Program-made: the position numbers and the translations under genes
The notes under the pieces: generated by a model
Told to the model about the DNA's origin: nothing
Seen by the model: only the letters and a program-made list of their open reading frames with translations
Database searches by the model: none
Source of the DNA: Roseobacter ponti
GTDB taxonomy: Bacteria; Pseudomonadota; Alphaproteobacteria; Rhodobacterales; Rhodobacteraceae
Assembly (NCBI RefSeq): GCF_012932215.1
Contig: NZ_CP048788.1
Location: 1,488,001-1,552,000, forward strand
Direction of reading: 5' to 3'
DNA length: 64,000 nt
In this document: piece by piece, positions 24,074-35,508 of the stretch
Position numbering within the stretch: the first letter of the stretch is position 1
Layout of the letters: each line of letters opens with the position of its first letter

Positions 24074-25885
24074 ATGGCCCGTGTCCCTCTACTGCAGCTC
24101 ACAGATATTTCGCTGACCTTCGGCGGTGATCCCGTTTTTGACGGACTCAGCCTTGTCGCACAGCCCGGCGACCGCGTGGCGCTGGTGGGACGCAACGGCT
24201 CGGGCAAATCGACGCTGATGAAGGTGATGGCCGGCCTCGTTGAGCCTGACCGCGGCGAGGTTATCGCCGGGCCCGGTGTTTCCGTCGGATATATGGAGCA
24301 GGACCCGGACCTGTCGGGCTTCGCGACGCTGGGGGATTTTGCGGCCCATCTGCTCGAGCCGTCTGAGATGTACCGGGTGGAGCGCGCGGGCGAGGGGCTC
24401 AAGTTTGACCCCGCCAGGCCGGTGGAAACTGCCAGCGGCGGAGAGCGTCGGCGCGCGGCACTTGCGCGGCTGATGGCGGGGGAGCCCGATCTGATGCTGC
24501 TCGATGAGCCGACGAACCATCTGGATATCGAGGCCATAGCCTGGCTTGAGAATGAACTGAAACAAAGCCGCCAGGGCTATATCATCATCAGCCACGACCG
24601 TGCCTTTTTGCGCGCGCTGACGCGGGCGACGCTCTGGATAGACCGTGGTGTCGTGCGCCGGCAGGAAAAGGGTTTCGGTGATTTCGAGACCTGGCGCGAC
24701 GCGGTATGGGAAGAAGAAGACACTCAGCGTCACAAACTTAACCGCAGGATCAAAGCCGAGGCCCGCTGGGCCGTGGAAGGCATCTCTGCGCGCCGCAAAC
24801 GCAATATGGGGCGGGTGCGCGCATTGCAGGATCTGCGGGCAGAGCGCGCGGCACAGATCACCCGCCAGGGCACGGCTGCCATGGCGCTGGATCCGGCCAC
24901 GAAGTCCGGTAAAAAGGTCATTGAGGCCACGGGCATCACGAAATCATTCGGGGACCGGACGATCCTGCGGCCCTTCAGCCTCACCGTACAGCGCGGTGAC
25001 CGGATTGCGCTTGTCGGCCCCAACGGTGTGGGGAAAACGACCCTGCTTAATATGCTGATCGGGCGCGAGGCACCGGATGAAGGCGAGGTAAAACTGGGCA
25101 CCGGTCTGAGTGTGGCGCTTTTCGATCAGGGGCGCGACGCGCTTGATCCGGATATGACGCTCTGGGACAGTCTGACGGGGGATCCCGATATGCGCGTTTC
25201 GGGCAAAGCTGACCAGATCATGGTGCGCGGTGCCCCCAAACATGTGGTCGGATATCTCAAAGAATTCCTTTTTGACGAGGCCCAGGCGCGGGCGCCGGTG
25301 CGGGCGCTCTCGGGCGGCGAAAAGGCGCGATTGCTGCTGGCCAAACTGATGGCGCGGCCGGGCAATATGCTGGTTCTCGATGAGCCCACGAACGATCTCG
25401 ACGTCGAAACGCTCGATCTGCTGCAGGATATTCTGGGTAGCTATGACGGCACGGTGCTGCTGGTCAGTCACGACCGTGATTTTCTTGACCGCGTCGCCGC
25501 GACCACGATTGCCATGGAGGGTGACGGTCGCGCGACGGTCTATGCTGGCGGCTGGAGCGATTATATCAGCCAGCGCAGGACCATCCGGAGCCGTCCGCAG
25601 GCAGCACCTGAAAAGACGGCTACGCCTGCTGCGGAAAAGCCGCAGGCCGCGGCAACAAAGGGACTGAGCTTCACGCAGAAACACCGGCTCGAGGCCCTGC
25701 CGGCAGAGATCGAGCGACTGGAGGCGGAGATCGCGAAGCTGGAAGAGCTGCTTGGTGATCCGGATCTTTTCGAGCAGAACCCGGTGAAATTCGGCAAGGC
25801 GACCGATGCGCTGGTCGAACGGCATGCAAAGCTGGACGCCGCGACAGAAGAATGGCTGATGCTGGAAGAAAAAGCGGCCGGTTAA
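24074..25885 (+). CDS. uup: ABC-F ATPase, Uup type
   Basis: A 603-residue soluble protein with two ATPase domains and no membrane part. The first has Walker A GRNGSGKST, signature SGGERRRAALARL and Walker B LMLLDEPTNHLD. The second has GPNGVGKTT, LSGGEKARLLLAKL and MLVLDEPTNDLD. A C-terminal coiled coil rich in Glu/Leu (IERLEAEIAKLEELL) fits Uup, which acts on ribosomes or branched DNA. The 3' end overlaps the convergent MOSC gene by four bases. It lies 75 bases after olsB, possibly separate. Confidence 0.9.
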   Translation: MARVPLLQLTDISLTFGGDPVFDGLSLVAQPGDRVALVGRNGSGKSTLMKVMAGLVEPDRGEVIAGPGVSVGYMEQDPDLSGFATLGDFAAHLLEPSEMYRVERAGEGLKFDPARPVETASGGERRRAALARLMAGEPDLMLLDEPTNHLDIEAIAWLENELKQSRQGYIIISHDRAFLRALTRATLWIDRGVVRRQEKGFGDFETWRDAVWEEEDTQRHKLNRRIKAEARWAVEGISARRKRNMGRVRALQDLRAERAAQITRQGTAAMALDPATKSGKKVIEATGITKSFGDRTILRPFSLTVQRGDRIALVGPNGVGKTTLLNMLIGREAPDEGEVKLGTGLSVALFDQGRDALDPDMTLWDSLTGDPDMRVSGKADQIMVRGAPKHVVGYLKEFLFDEAQARAPVRALSGGEKARLLLAKLMARPGNMLVLDEPTNDLDVETLDLLQDILGSYDGTVLLVSHDRDFLDRVAATTIAMEGDGRATVYAGGWSDYISQRRTIRSRPQAAPEKTATPAAEKPQAAATKGLSFTQKHRLEALPAEIERLEAEIAKLEELLGDPDLFEQNPVKFGKATDALVERHAKLDAATEEWLMLEEKAAG

Positions 25886-26349
25886 ACCAGCGAAACCAGA
25901 TCGCCCTCACGGACCATGCCGCCTGTCACAATTGAACAGTTCAGCCCCGAGCGGTGTTCGAGCAGGTCGCAGATCGTTTTGCCGGTGACCATATCAATAT
26001 AACGACATGGCGTGTTGAGCCGCCCGCCACGCAGAATAACCCCGCCCACCCGGAACTCACGTCCCACCAGATGATTGAGCGGCACGTCGCGCACCGTGAG
26101 GTTGCGTCTGTGCTCATGAGGCTCAAGCGTGATGTCGTGATCGCGCGCCAGCGCTTCCAGAGTTTCGATCTCGGTCAGCGTCACTTCGCGCACGTCCGGG
26201 AGTTGCGAATAGGTGCCGCTGTCCACGCCCCTCGCATAGCGGTCGCCCGCAAGCCCCACGCCGGGCAGACACTGAATGGCACGATGCGCTGTCATGGGTG
26301 CGCGGGCCTTCGGGGCCGTGTGGATGTGTAAAAGCTGTCCCTGCCACAT
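25882..26349 (-). CDS. MOSC domain protein
   Basis: A 155-residue MOSC-domain protein. PGVGLAGDRYARGVDSGTYS is the conserved early strand-loop. NLTVRDVPLNHLVGREFRVGGVILRG and the Cys in LNTPCRYIDM match the central block, where the Cys is the proposed sulfur-carrying residue of molybdenum-cofactor sulfurase relatives. Short MOSC proteins of this kind are linked to detoxification or to metal-sulfur transfer. It ends antisense to the uup stop and its ATG at 26349 is just downstream of the SDR gene (15 bases), so SDR and MOSC are probably one unit. Confidence 0.88.
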   Translation of the reverse strand: MWQGQLLHIHTAPKARAPMTAHRAIQCLPGVGLAGDRYARGVDSGTYSQLPDVREVTLTEIETLEALARDHDITLEPHEHRRNLTVRDVPLNHLVGREFRVGGVILRGGRLNTPCRYIDMVTGKTICDLLEHRSGLNCSIVTGGMVREGDLVSLV

Positions 26350-26364
26350 GGCTTTTCCCTTTTA

Positions 26365-27120
26365 TCAGCGCATGCGGAGCGCGCCGTCGATACGGATCAC
26401 TTCGCCGTTCAGATAGCCCGCACTCACGATGAACCCGGCAAGGGCTGCGTATTCCGACGGATCCCCGAGGCGCGGCGGGCAGGGGACGTCAGCGGCAAGC
26501 TGCGCCTGCACCTCTTCGCCGAGACCGGCAAGCATCGGTGTCATGAAAATCCCCGGTGCAATGGTCATCACCCGGATGCCGCTGCGCGCCAGATCCCGGG
26601 CCATGGGCAGGCAGAGCCCCACGACGCCGCCTTTTGAGGCGGCATAGGCCGTCTGACCCTTCTGTCCGTCAAAGGCCGCGATGGAGGCGGTGTTGATGAT
26701 CACACCGCGCGCGCCGTCTTCATCCGGGTCGTTGTGCTGCATGGCGTCCGCGGCCAGCCGCGCGACGTTGAATGTACCCACAAGATTGATGTCGACAGTC
26801 CGTTGGAAAAGTCCCAGAGGATGCGGCCCGTCGCGCCCGGTCGTTTTGGCGGCATCCGCGATCCCTGCGCAGTTCACCGCAACAGTGATGCGGCCCATTC
26901 TGTCCCGTGCCAGGTCGATGGCCGCCTGCACCGAAGTCTCGTCGGTGACATCGGTCTGCGCAAAATACCCGCCGGTCTCAGAGGCCACGGCAGCGCCGCG
27001 TTCGGCATCGCGGTCAAGAAGTGTCACCTGTGCGCCATGCTCTGCAAGCCAGCGCGCCGTTGCCTCGCCGAGACCCGACGCACCGCCTGTGATGATCGCT
27101 GCTGTTTCCGTCAGTTTCAT
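26365..27120 (-). CDS. Short-chain dehydrogenase, HSD17B10/3-hydroxyacyl-CoA type
   Basis: A 251-residue SDR with the cofactor motif TGGASGLGEATAR (about 11-23), NCAGIA, and the catalytic YAASK in TAYAASKGGVVGL. The insert KTTGRDGPHPLGLFQRTVDINLVGTFNV and the ending RIDGALRMR are those of type II 3-hydroxyacyl-CoA dehydrogenases (HSD17B10-like), which oxidise branched or short 3-hydroxyacyl-CoAs with NAD. It lies 67 bases downstream of tyrS on the same strand; the gap has a loose inverted repeat (GCTCAGG/CCTGAGC) without a T-run. Confidence 0.88.
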   Translation of the reverse strand: MKLTETAAIITGGASGLGEATARWLAEHGAQVTLLDRDAERGAAVASETGGYFAQTDVTDETSVQAAIDLARDRMGRITVAVNCAGIADAAKTTGRDGPHPLGLFQRTVDINLVGTFNVARLAADAMQHNDPDEDGARGVIINTASIAAFDGQKGQTAYAASKGGVVGLCLPMARDLARSGIRVMTIAPGIFMTPMLAGLGEEVQAQLAADVPCPPRLGDPSEYAALAGFIVSAGYLNGEVIRIDGALRMR

Positions 27121-27187
27121 GCCTGTCCTCCCCGGGGTTGCCGCTGCTCAGGTTTTCGGTATCCCCGGACCTGAGCACGGCTGGCCT

Positions 27188-28438
27188 TCAGCCCAGCTGC
27201 ACCAGCGCGTGACGCTTTTTGCCGGCGCTCAGTTTGATCGGCGACGAGAGCGCCGCGGCATCGATCATCAGGCCTGCGTTGGTCAGCGGCTGGTCGTCAA
27301 GGCGCGCGCCGTTCTCCGCGATGAGACGTTTGGCCTCTTTGCCCGATCCTGCGAGCCCGGATTTCACAATCAGCTGCACGATGGAGATCCCGTCACCGAG
27401 ATCTTCTGCAGAGAGGTTCAGCGTCGGCAGGTCATCCCCCACGCCGCCCTTTTCAAACACCTCACGCGCAGTCGCCTCGGCAGCAGCAGCCGCCTCTGGC
27501 CCGTGCAACAGCGTGGTGATTTCACCCGCAAGCCGGATCTTGGCCTCGTTTATCTCTGCGCCCGCGAGCGCCCCCAGACGGTCGCATTCATCCACCGGCA
27601 GTTCGGTATAGAGTTTCAGAAAGCGCCCGACATCGGCATCCGTGGTGTTGCGCCAGAACTGCCAGAACTCATAGGCACTCAGCATATCGGCGTTCAGCCA
27701 GACGGCGCCCGACTGCGATTTACCCATCTTTTTGCCGTCCGAAGTGGTCAGCAGCGGCGACGTGAGACCATAGACCTCGCCCTCAATCACCCGCCGTGTG
27801 AGATCGATGCCGTTGACGATATTGCCCCACTGATCCGAGCCGCCCATCTGCAGAACACAGCCATAGCGCCGGTGCAGCTCCATGAAATCATAGGCCTGCA
27901 AAATCATGTAATTGAATTCAAGAAACGACAGCGACTGCTCACGGTCGAGCCGCGACTTCACGCTCTCAAACGACAACATCCGGTTGATCGAGAAATGTCG
28001 TCCGATATCGCGCAGGAAATCGAGGTAGTTGAGATCATCGAGCCACTCGGCGTTGTTGATCATCAGCGCATCCGTCGGGCCGTCACCATATTTCAGATAG
28101 GCGGAAAAGACGTCTTTGATGCCCGCGATATTGTCGTCAATGGCTGACGGTGTCAGCAGCGGGCGTTCATCGGCGCGAAAGGACGGATCCCCCACCTTCG
28201 TTGTGCCGCCGCCCATCAGCGTGATCGGTTTATGCCCGGTTTTCTGCAGCCAGCGCAGCATCATGATCTGAATGAGCGAACCCACATGCAGCGATTTCGC
28301 GGTCGCATCAAAGCCGATGTACCCGGGCTGCACGCCCGACATCAGCGCGTCATCGAGCCCCTGATAATCCGTGCAGTCCGCCAGAAAACCACGTTCGGTC
28401 ATAACGGCGACAAAATCTGATTTCGGGTGCCAGGTCAT
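27188..28438 (-). CDS. tyrS: Tyrosyl-tRNA synthetase
   Basis: A 416-residue class I synthetase. The HIGH motif is in [16 protein letters not shown] and the KMSKS motif reads KKMGKSQSG. The C-terminal S4 RNA-binding domain ([30 protein letters not shown]) completes the protein. I chose the ATG at 28438 (MTWHPKSDF) because upstream sequence to 28723 is antisense to anmK and not family-like. It is divergent from anmK with 64 bases between starts. Confidence 0.97.
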   Translation of the reverse strand: MTWHPKSDFVAVMTERGFLADCTDYQGLDDALMSGVQPGYIGFDATAKSLHVGSLIQIMMLRWLQKTGHKPITLMGGGTTKVGDPSFRADERPLLTPSAIDDNIAGIKDVFSAYLKYGDGPTDALMINNAEWLDDLNYLDFLRDIGRHFSINRMLSFESVKSRLDREQSLSFLEFNYMILQAYDFMELHRRYGCVLQMGGSDQWGNIVNGIDLTRRVIEGEVYGLTSPLLTTSDGKKMGKSQSGAVWLNADMLSAYEFWQFWRNTTDADVGRFLKLYTELPVDECDRLGALAGAEINEAKIRLAGEITTLLHGPEAAAAAEATAREVFEKGGVGDDLPTLNLSAEDLGDGISIVQLIVKSGLAGSGKEAKRLIAENGARLDDQPLTNAGLMIDAAALSSPIKLSAGKKRHALVQLG

Positions 28439-28502
28439 CTTACTTGCTCTCTGCGGTGAATGCGCCCACTCTATAGGCGGTGAAATCGTAAAGGAAAAGG
28501 CT

Positions 28503-29627
28503 TTGAGCAGGGCCATCCCGAAAACCGGATCCGTTACAGCGCTGGGGGCAATGAGCGGCACATCGCTGGATGGCGTGGATGCAGCCGTTATCCGCACAGA
28601 CGGCGTGACGATCGGGAGCTTTGGTGAGAGCGGATACCGCGCGTACACAACAGAAGAACAGCAGATCCTGTCGGCCGCTCTGGGCCAGTGGTCGGGGCCT
28701 GCGGCAGAGGCTGCAACGCGCATCGTTCAGCAGGCACATGAAGAGCTTCTGGCTGAATTCACCGGCGTTGATCTGGTGGGCTTTCACGGCCAGACGCTTG
28801 CACATGCCCCGCGGACACGCGGCACGTATCAGGCCGGCGACGGTGCCGCTCTCGCGAAATCGCTCGGGCGCCCCGTGGTCTGGGATTTCCGCACAGCGGA
28901 TGTTGATCTGGGCGGTGAAGGCGCGCCTCTTGCGCCGTTTTTCCATTTTGCCTGTGCGCGCCATATCGGTGCCACCGGGCCGCTGGCGTTTCTCAATCTC
29001 GGCGGGGTGGGAAACCTGACATATATCGATCCGTCTTTTGAGCGACCTGAAATGCCCGGTGCTTTGCTGGCCTTTGACACCGGGCCGGCCAATGCGCCGC
29101 TGAATGATCTTCTGCGTGCGCGGCGGGGAATGGCTTTTGACAGGGACGGCGCAATAGCAAAGTCCGGCACAGTTGAGCAGGGCGCGCTGGAGCTGTTTCT
29201 GGCCGAGCCTTATTTTGCACGTATGCCGCCCAAGTCTCTGGACAGGAATGATTTTTCGCAGATGGTGGCGCTGGTGAGTGAGCTTGTCGACGCTGATGCA
29301 GCGGCGACGCTGACGGCGATGTGCGCGGCAGGCGTGGCGGCCGGCATGCAGCATTGTCCGACGCCGCCTGACCGGGTGCTGGTCACCGGCGGCGGGCGTC
29401 ACAATCCGGTGCTGATGGAGATGCTGAGCGTATCACTCGACTGTCCTGTCATGCCGGTCGAAGACACGGGCCTTGACGGCGATATGCTCGAAGCTCAGGC
29501 CTTTGCCTATCTGGCGGTACGTGTGGCGCGTGGCCTGCCGACGTCCTGCCCGGGCACAACCGGGGTACGCGCAGCCGTAGGCGGCGGTATCGTCAGCCTG
29601 CCTGAGGCACAGGCGCAGGCGGGCTGA
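28503..29627 (+). CDS. anmK: Anhydro-N-acetylmuramic acid kinase
   Basis: A 374-residue kinase that opens and phosphorylates 1,6-anhydro-MurNAc from wall turnover. The N-terminal [16 protein letters not shown] is diagnostic, with [38 protein letters not shown] and [11 protein letters not shown] further on. I chose the TTG at 28503 because AAGGA lies seven bases upstream and no ATG occurs before the conserved start; the frame's first ATG inside would remove catalytic sequence. With NagZ in the same window it covers two steps of muropeptide recycling. It is followed by the convergent cupin gene after 11 bases. Confidence 0.93.
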   Translation: MSRAIPKTGSVTALGAMSGTSLDGVDAAVIRTDGVTIGSFGESGYRAYTTEEQQILSAALGQWSGPAAEAATRIVQQAHEELLAEFTGVDLVGFHGQTLAHAPRTRGTYQAGDGAALAKSLGRPVVWDFRTADVDLGGEGAPLAPFFHFACARHIGATGPLAFLNLGGVGNLTYIDPSFERPEMPGALLAFDTGPANAPLNDLLRARRGMAFDRDGAIAKSGTVEQGALELFLAEPYFARMPPKSLDRNDFSQMVALVSELVDADAAATLTAMCAAGVAAGMQHCPTPPDRVLVTGGGRHNPVLMEMLSVSLDCPVMPVEDTGLDGDMLEAQAFAYLAVRVARGLPTSCPGTTGVRAAVGGGIVSLPEAQAQAG

Positions 29628-29638
29628 AGCGACCGCGA

Positions 29639-30058
29639 TCAGCCGCGCGGGATGTCGAACTCCGGTGGCGCCAGCGTGAATCCCTCGAACTGAAATCCGG
29701 GCGAGACGGTACAGCTTACCAGGGTCCAGTCGCCGGTACTGCGCGCCGCCTGCCAGTTGTGTGCGGGCACGATGATCTGCGGTGCCGCCCGGTTCAGATC
29801 CGGACCAAGCTCATGATCCTGCGCGGGCCCCTCATCGGTGGCACTCATCGAGAGGATCAGGGGCGCACCGGCGTGCCAGAGCCAGATCTCGGTTGCGTCA
29901 ACCCGGTGCCAGTGGCTGGTCTCGCCCGCCGCCAGCAGGAAATATATGCAGGTGCCTGCGGGGCGTCCTGTGCCGGGTGCGACCCAGGTCTGGCGGTAGT
30001 GGCCGCCTTCAGGATGCGGGGCGAGGTTCAGTTGCGCGATGATCTCTTGTGCTGTCAT
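29639..30058 (-). CDS. Cupin-fold protein, DUF985 family
   Basis: A 139-residue single-domain cupin. HPEGGHYRQTW near the start, FLLAAGETSHWHRVDATEIWLWHAGAPL, and the C-terminal SCTVSPGFQFEGFTLA match the DUF985 group. The His and Glu residues of the second block may bind metal. No reaction is established for this family to my knowledge. The gene is divergent from the DAO-type oxidoreductase with 47 bases between starts. Confidence 0.88.
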   Translation of the reverse strand: MTAQEIIAQLNLAPHPEGGHYRQTWVAPGTGRPAGTCIYFLLAAGETSHWHRVDATEIWLWHAGAPLILSMSATDEGPAQDHELGPDLNRAAPQIIVPAHNWQAARSTGDWTLVSCTVSPGFQFEGFTLAPPEFDIPRG

Positions 30059-30105
30059 CGTCTCAGGCTAGTCTGAGCGCAACTGCGGGCCAAGGGGGAA
30101 AGCCG

Positions 30106-31185
30106 TTGAAAACTATCGTTATCGGCGCGGGCATCATCGGTGCGCTCACGTCCTTCGAGCTGGCCCGCCGTGGGGCTGAGGTGACAGTGATCGATGCGGG
30201 CCCGCCGGCGGGAGCCGCGACGGGATCGTCCTTTGGCTGGATCAACGCGAGCTTTTACGAAAACGAAGACCATTTCCGGCTGCGCACGGCGGCCATTGAC
30301 GCCCACCATGCGCTGGCCGGAACCCTCTCCACCACTGCGGTGCAATGGCAGGGGTGCCTGTGCTGGGAAGAGCGGGGCGCGGCTTTTGATGCGCAGTTCG
30401 GGGCCCTGCAGGCGCTCGGCTATGACGTTCGATGCGTCAGCCGCGCGGAATTCGTAACACTGGAGCCGCAGATCCGCCCGCCGGAAAGAGCGCTTCTGTT
30501 TGCCGGCGAGGGGGCCGCGGATATCGCCGAACTGGCGCGCAATGCCCTTGATGCGGCAATGGCGCTGGGGGCGCGGCTGGTTACCGGGGTGCGGGTTACC
30601 GGACTTGTAAGTCACAACGATGAGATCACCGGGGTGCGCTGGTCCGGTGGCGTCATCGACGCGGACCGTGTGGTACTGGCAACCGGCACGGCAACTGAGC
30701 GACTGCTGGCGGATGTCGGGGTGCCGCTGCCAATGCCGGACCGGCCCGGGCTGATCCTGCGAACCGGTCCGATGCCGCCTTTGCTGGCGCATATTCTGGT
30801 CTCGCCGGGGCAGGAGCTGCGCCAGCTGAGCGACGGGCGGTTGCTGGCCCCGACGGCCGCCGCACATCAGAGCGACAGGACGGAAAAGATCGTGGAAAAT
30901 CCGCAGGTGCTGGCGGATGAGGCCGCCGCGCGCGTGAGCCGTCTGATCGGGCAACAGGTCACCTGGGAAACCGTTTCACTGGCCTGGCGGCCGGTGCCGG
31001 GGGACGGGCTGCCGGTCATCGGATCCTGCGGGCCGGCGGGGCTTTATGTCACGACCATGCACTCGGGTGCTACGCTTGCGCCCCTCGTGGCCCGGATGGC
31101 CGCGACAGAGATCACCGGTGACACGCTGAGCAACAGCGATGCAACGCTGGTCGCACCCTACCGTCCGCAGCGTTTCAGAGATTAA
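30106..31185 (+). CDS. FAD-dependent amino acid oxidoreductase (DAO family)
   Basis: A 359-residue flavoprotein. The N-terminal KTIVIGAGIIGALTSFELARRGAEVTVID is the FAD-binding Rossmann motif. GSSFGWINASF, ERALLFAGEGAADIAEL and the ending SGATLAPLVARMAATEI match glycine/D-amino acid oxidases. The TTG at 30106 has AAGGGGG upstream and gives the standard short N-terminus; the frame upstream to 30049 adds non-family residues. The amine substrate is not predictable. It overlaps the convergent GNAT gene by 11 bases at the 3' end. Confidence 0.85.
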   Translation: MKTIVIGAGIIGALTSFELARRGAEVTVIDAGPPAGAATGSSFGWINASFYENEDHFRLRTAAIDAHHALAGTLSTTAVQWQGCLCWEERGAAFDAQFGALQALGYDVRCVSRAEFVTLEPQIRPPERALLFAGEGAADIAELARNALDAAMALGARLVTGVRVTGLVSHNDEITGVRWSGGVIDADRVVLATGTATERLLADVGVPLPMPDRPGLILRTGPMPPLLAHILVSPGQELRQLSDGRLLAPTAAAHQSDRTEKIVENPQVLADEAAARVSRLIGQQVTWETVSLAWRPVPGDGLPVIGSCGPAGLYVTTMHSGATLAPLVARMAATEITGDTLSNSDATLVAPYRPQRFRD

Positions 31186-31675
31186 GCTCATAGAAGACGA
31201 GGAACTCGGCCATGCCTTCCGGCAGGTCCGCATATGCGCCGCGCGCCCGAAAGCCGAGGCTTTCGTAGAGCCGCTGCGCATCCGTGAAGAGACGCGAGGT
31301 ATCAAGGAAAACGCGCGAAAATCCGTCCGCCCGTGCCCCCGTAATCAGCGCCTGGGACAGCTGCCGGCCCGTGCCGGTGCCACGGGCGTCGGGCCGGACA
31401 TAGACCCGTTTGATCTCGGCGTCAGTGTCACTGAGCGGGTGATACATGCCGCAGGCAACAGGCAGTCCGTCGCGTTCTGCAAGCAGGATGATCCTCCTGG
31501 GCCGGGCGTGTTTCTCCGCAAGGCCGTCCATCAGCGCCTGATAGCTCTCCAGCCCGTAAGCCATAAGAACAGCGTGGCGCACCTCGTCACTGTGACCCAG
31601 CAGATAGTCACGGTACTCCCAGCAAAGCTGCCGCACCACGTCCATATCCGCAGGCCCGTTCGCCTGCCTGATCAC
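31175..31675 (-). CDS. GNAT family N-acetyltransferase
   Basis: A 166-residue acetyltransferase with the acetyl-CoA motif VRPDARGTGTGRQLSQAL and the ending LYESLGFRARGAY. The region ACGMYHPLSDTDAEIKRVYV is the usual beta-4 strand. The start is a GTG at 31675; an ATG at residue 11 is possible. It lies 25 bases downstream of enolase on the same strand, so it may be co-transcribed. Its substrate is unknown. Confidence 0.85.
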   Translation of the reverse strand: MIRQANGPADMDVVRQLCWEYRDYLLGHSDEVRHAVLMAYGLESYQALMDGLAEKHARPRRIILLAERDGLPVACGMYHPLSDTDAEIKRVYVRPDARGTGTGRQLSQALITGARADGFSRVFLDTSRLFTDAQRLYESLGFRARGAYADLPEGMAEFLVFYELNL

Positions 31676-31700
31676 GACATCACCCGCGAGAGGCGCGCCG

Positions 31701-33910
<2,210 letters not shown>

Positions 33911-33979
33911 CAGGGGGTTTCCGTTCGGTTGGTCAAGGACCCGTCTAGGCCCCTCTCAGCGCACTGTCGAGAGCCGCTT

Positions 33980-34696
33980 TCAGGGTTTCAGGCGGACGAG
34001 GATCGTTTTTCCCTGGGTCTTTGTTTCCAGCCGGTCGGAAAGCGCGCCGACAAGGCTGCTGAATTTCGCGTGGCCATAGGTACGCTGGTCAAAATCCGAG
34101 TGTGCCGCGACGATCTCGTTTTTGATCTGGCTGAGGTTGTACCACTCGTCGTCCTGCTCGATTTTCTTCATCGCGTTGGATATCCGCTGATAGGCGTGGT
34201 TGAGCGATTCTTTCGGCTTTTTCGCGGCCGGCCTGTCTTTGCTGCCGGACTCGTCGCCGTTCAGGTTTTCGATCAGGATAAACCGGTTGCAAACATTGCG
34301 CAGGGATTCCGGCGCTTTGTCCTCGCCGATGCCGACCACCATCAGCCCGTCCTCACGCAGCCTGTTGGCCAGGGCGGTGAAATCGCTGTCCGAGGAGACC
34401 AGCACAAAGCCGTCAAACCGCCCGCCGTGCAGGATATCCATCGCGTCGATTACCAGACCGATATCGGAAGCATTCTTGCCGGTGGTGTTGGCGGTTTCCT
34501 GATGAGCCACCAGCCCGAGACTCTGGATCGTTTTGGCCCAGGAGTTGAGACGCCCGCTGGACCAGTCGCCATAGACGCGGCGCAGCGCAGGCTCGCCGAT
34601 CCGTTTGATCTCTTCGAGGATCGATCCGGCATATCTGGCCGGCACGTTGTCTGCGTCAATCAGCACTGCCAGCAGGGGGCGGTCGCGTTCAGGCAC
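33980..34696 (-). CDS. NYN/PIN-domain protein with OST-HTH-like C-terminus
   Basis: A 238-residue protein. The N-terminal 150 residues are a NYN (LabA/PIN-type) nuclease domain: AVLIDADNVPARY, DIGLVIDAMDILHG and FVLVSSDSDFTALANRLRE hold the acidic metal ligands. After a Lys-rich linker, residues of about 165-235 (LNHAYQRISNAMKK to HAKFSSLVGALSDRLETK) resemble an OST-HTH/LOTUS RNA-binding domain. It probably acts on RNA. No partner gene is evident; Fur lies 46 bases upstream on the same strand. Confidence 0.85.
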   Translation of the reverse strand: MPERDRPLLAVLIDADNVPARYAGSILEEIKRIGEPALRRVYGDWSSGRLNSWAKTIQSLGLVAHQETANTTGKNASDIGLVIDAMDILHGGRFDGFVLVSSDSDFTALANRLREDGLMVVGIGEDKAPESLRNVCNRFILIENLNGDESGSKDRPAAKKPKESLNHAYQRISNAMKKIEQDDEWYNLSQIKNEIVAAHSDFDQRTYGHAKFSSLVGALSDRLETKTQGKTILVRLKP

Positions 34697-34742
34697 GTCG
34701 TTTCCTCTCGTTCAGTTTCCGGTGCGGGCGCGGGCTGGGACA

Positions 34743-35156
34743 TCAGCCCTTTTTCAGCGGTACGCCATAAAGCTCCAGACGGTGACCGCGCAGCTCATAT
34801 CCCAGCTTGCGGGCGATCCGGTCCTGCAGCTCTTCGATCTCGGCGTCGACAAATTCGATGACCTCGCCTGAATTCATATCTATCAGGTGGTCGTGATGGT
34901 CGCGTTCAGCGTCCTCATAACGCGCGCGCCCGTCTCCGAATTCGAGCTTGTCGAGGATGCCGGCCTCTTCAAATAGCTTCACTGTCCGGTACACCGTTGC
35001 GATCGAAATGCCCGCATCCACCGCCGAGGCACGCGCGTAAAGCTCTTCCACATCGGGGTGGTCGTCGCTGTCTTCCAGCACGTTGGCGATAACGCGGCGC
35101 TGGCCGGTCATGCGCAGCCCCATGGTTTCGCAGCGTTTCAGGATGGACTTGCTCAT
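34743..35156 (-). CDS. fur: Fur-family metal regulator (Mur/Fur type)
   Basis: A 137-residue repressor. MTGQRRVIANVLEDSDDHPDVEELYARA is the winged-helix DNA-binding part, ISIATVYRTVKLFEEAGI the recognition helix, and the metal site includes ERDHHDHLIDMNSGEVIEF. In Rhodobacterales the Fur orthologue often acts as the manganese regulator Mur, so iron versus manganese is left open. I chose the ATG at 35156; the frame extends upstream to 35318 but reads as non-family. It is divergent from the DEAD-box helicase across a 352-base gap. The CxxC C-terminal zinc site of E. coli Fur is absent, which is usual in alphaproteobacteria. Confidence 0.9.
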   Translation of the reverse strand: MSKSILKRCETMGLRMTGQRRVIANVLEDSDDHPDVEELYARASAVDAGISIATVYRTVKLFEEAGILDKLEFGDGRARYEDAERDHHDHLIDMNSGEVIEFVDAEIEELQDRIARKLGYELRGHRLELYGVPLKKG

Positions 35157-35439
35157 AGATCGTTTCCTGTCCGGATGGTCCCCGGTTCTAGCCGGGTTTG
35201 GCGCGGGCGGCCAGATCAGAATGCGCACTGTGGTTGACACAGACGCAAAAAAGGCCCATCTGCACCTCAGACGATGCCTTCTGTCGCGTGAGCAGTTCGG
35301 GCGCCCGGGTGAAATCACCTGACGTGCGCGCCCGTTTCAAAGGCACGTTGTTGTTCCCAAAATCACGCGTGGGGCCAGACGCGACAGACAGATGCCGGCA
35401 CTTCGCCGTCCTCTGCGATCTGGCGCGTGTCCTGACGTG

Positions 35440-35494
35440 GCACCCCGGACGGGGTGCGATGCGAATTTATGTGCCCGGCTGATCGCAGCCGGGC
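35440..35494 (+). promoter_or_regulatory. Two leader hairpins before the DEAD-box helicase start
   Basis: GCACCCC-GGAC-GGGGTGC (35440-35457, 7-bp stem) and GCCCGGCTG-ATCG-CAGCCGGGC (35473-35494, 9-bp stem) lie in tandem. The second ends one base before the GGAG ribosome site (35496-35499). They sit at the end of a gene-free 352-base leader that also has TTGACA at 35234-35239 with no strong -10. The structure could limit helicase translation until it is unwound, as known for cold-inducible helicase messages in other bacteria; that is inference. Confidence 0.45.
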
Positions 35495-35508
35495 CGGAGA
35501 GATACTAT

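Noticed and set aside
27146-27176. Inverted repeat GCTCAGG/CCTGAGC between SDR and tyrS as a terminator
   Set aside because: Stem of seven with a 17-base loop and no T-run on the minus strand.
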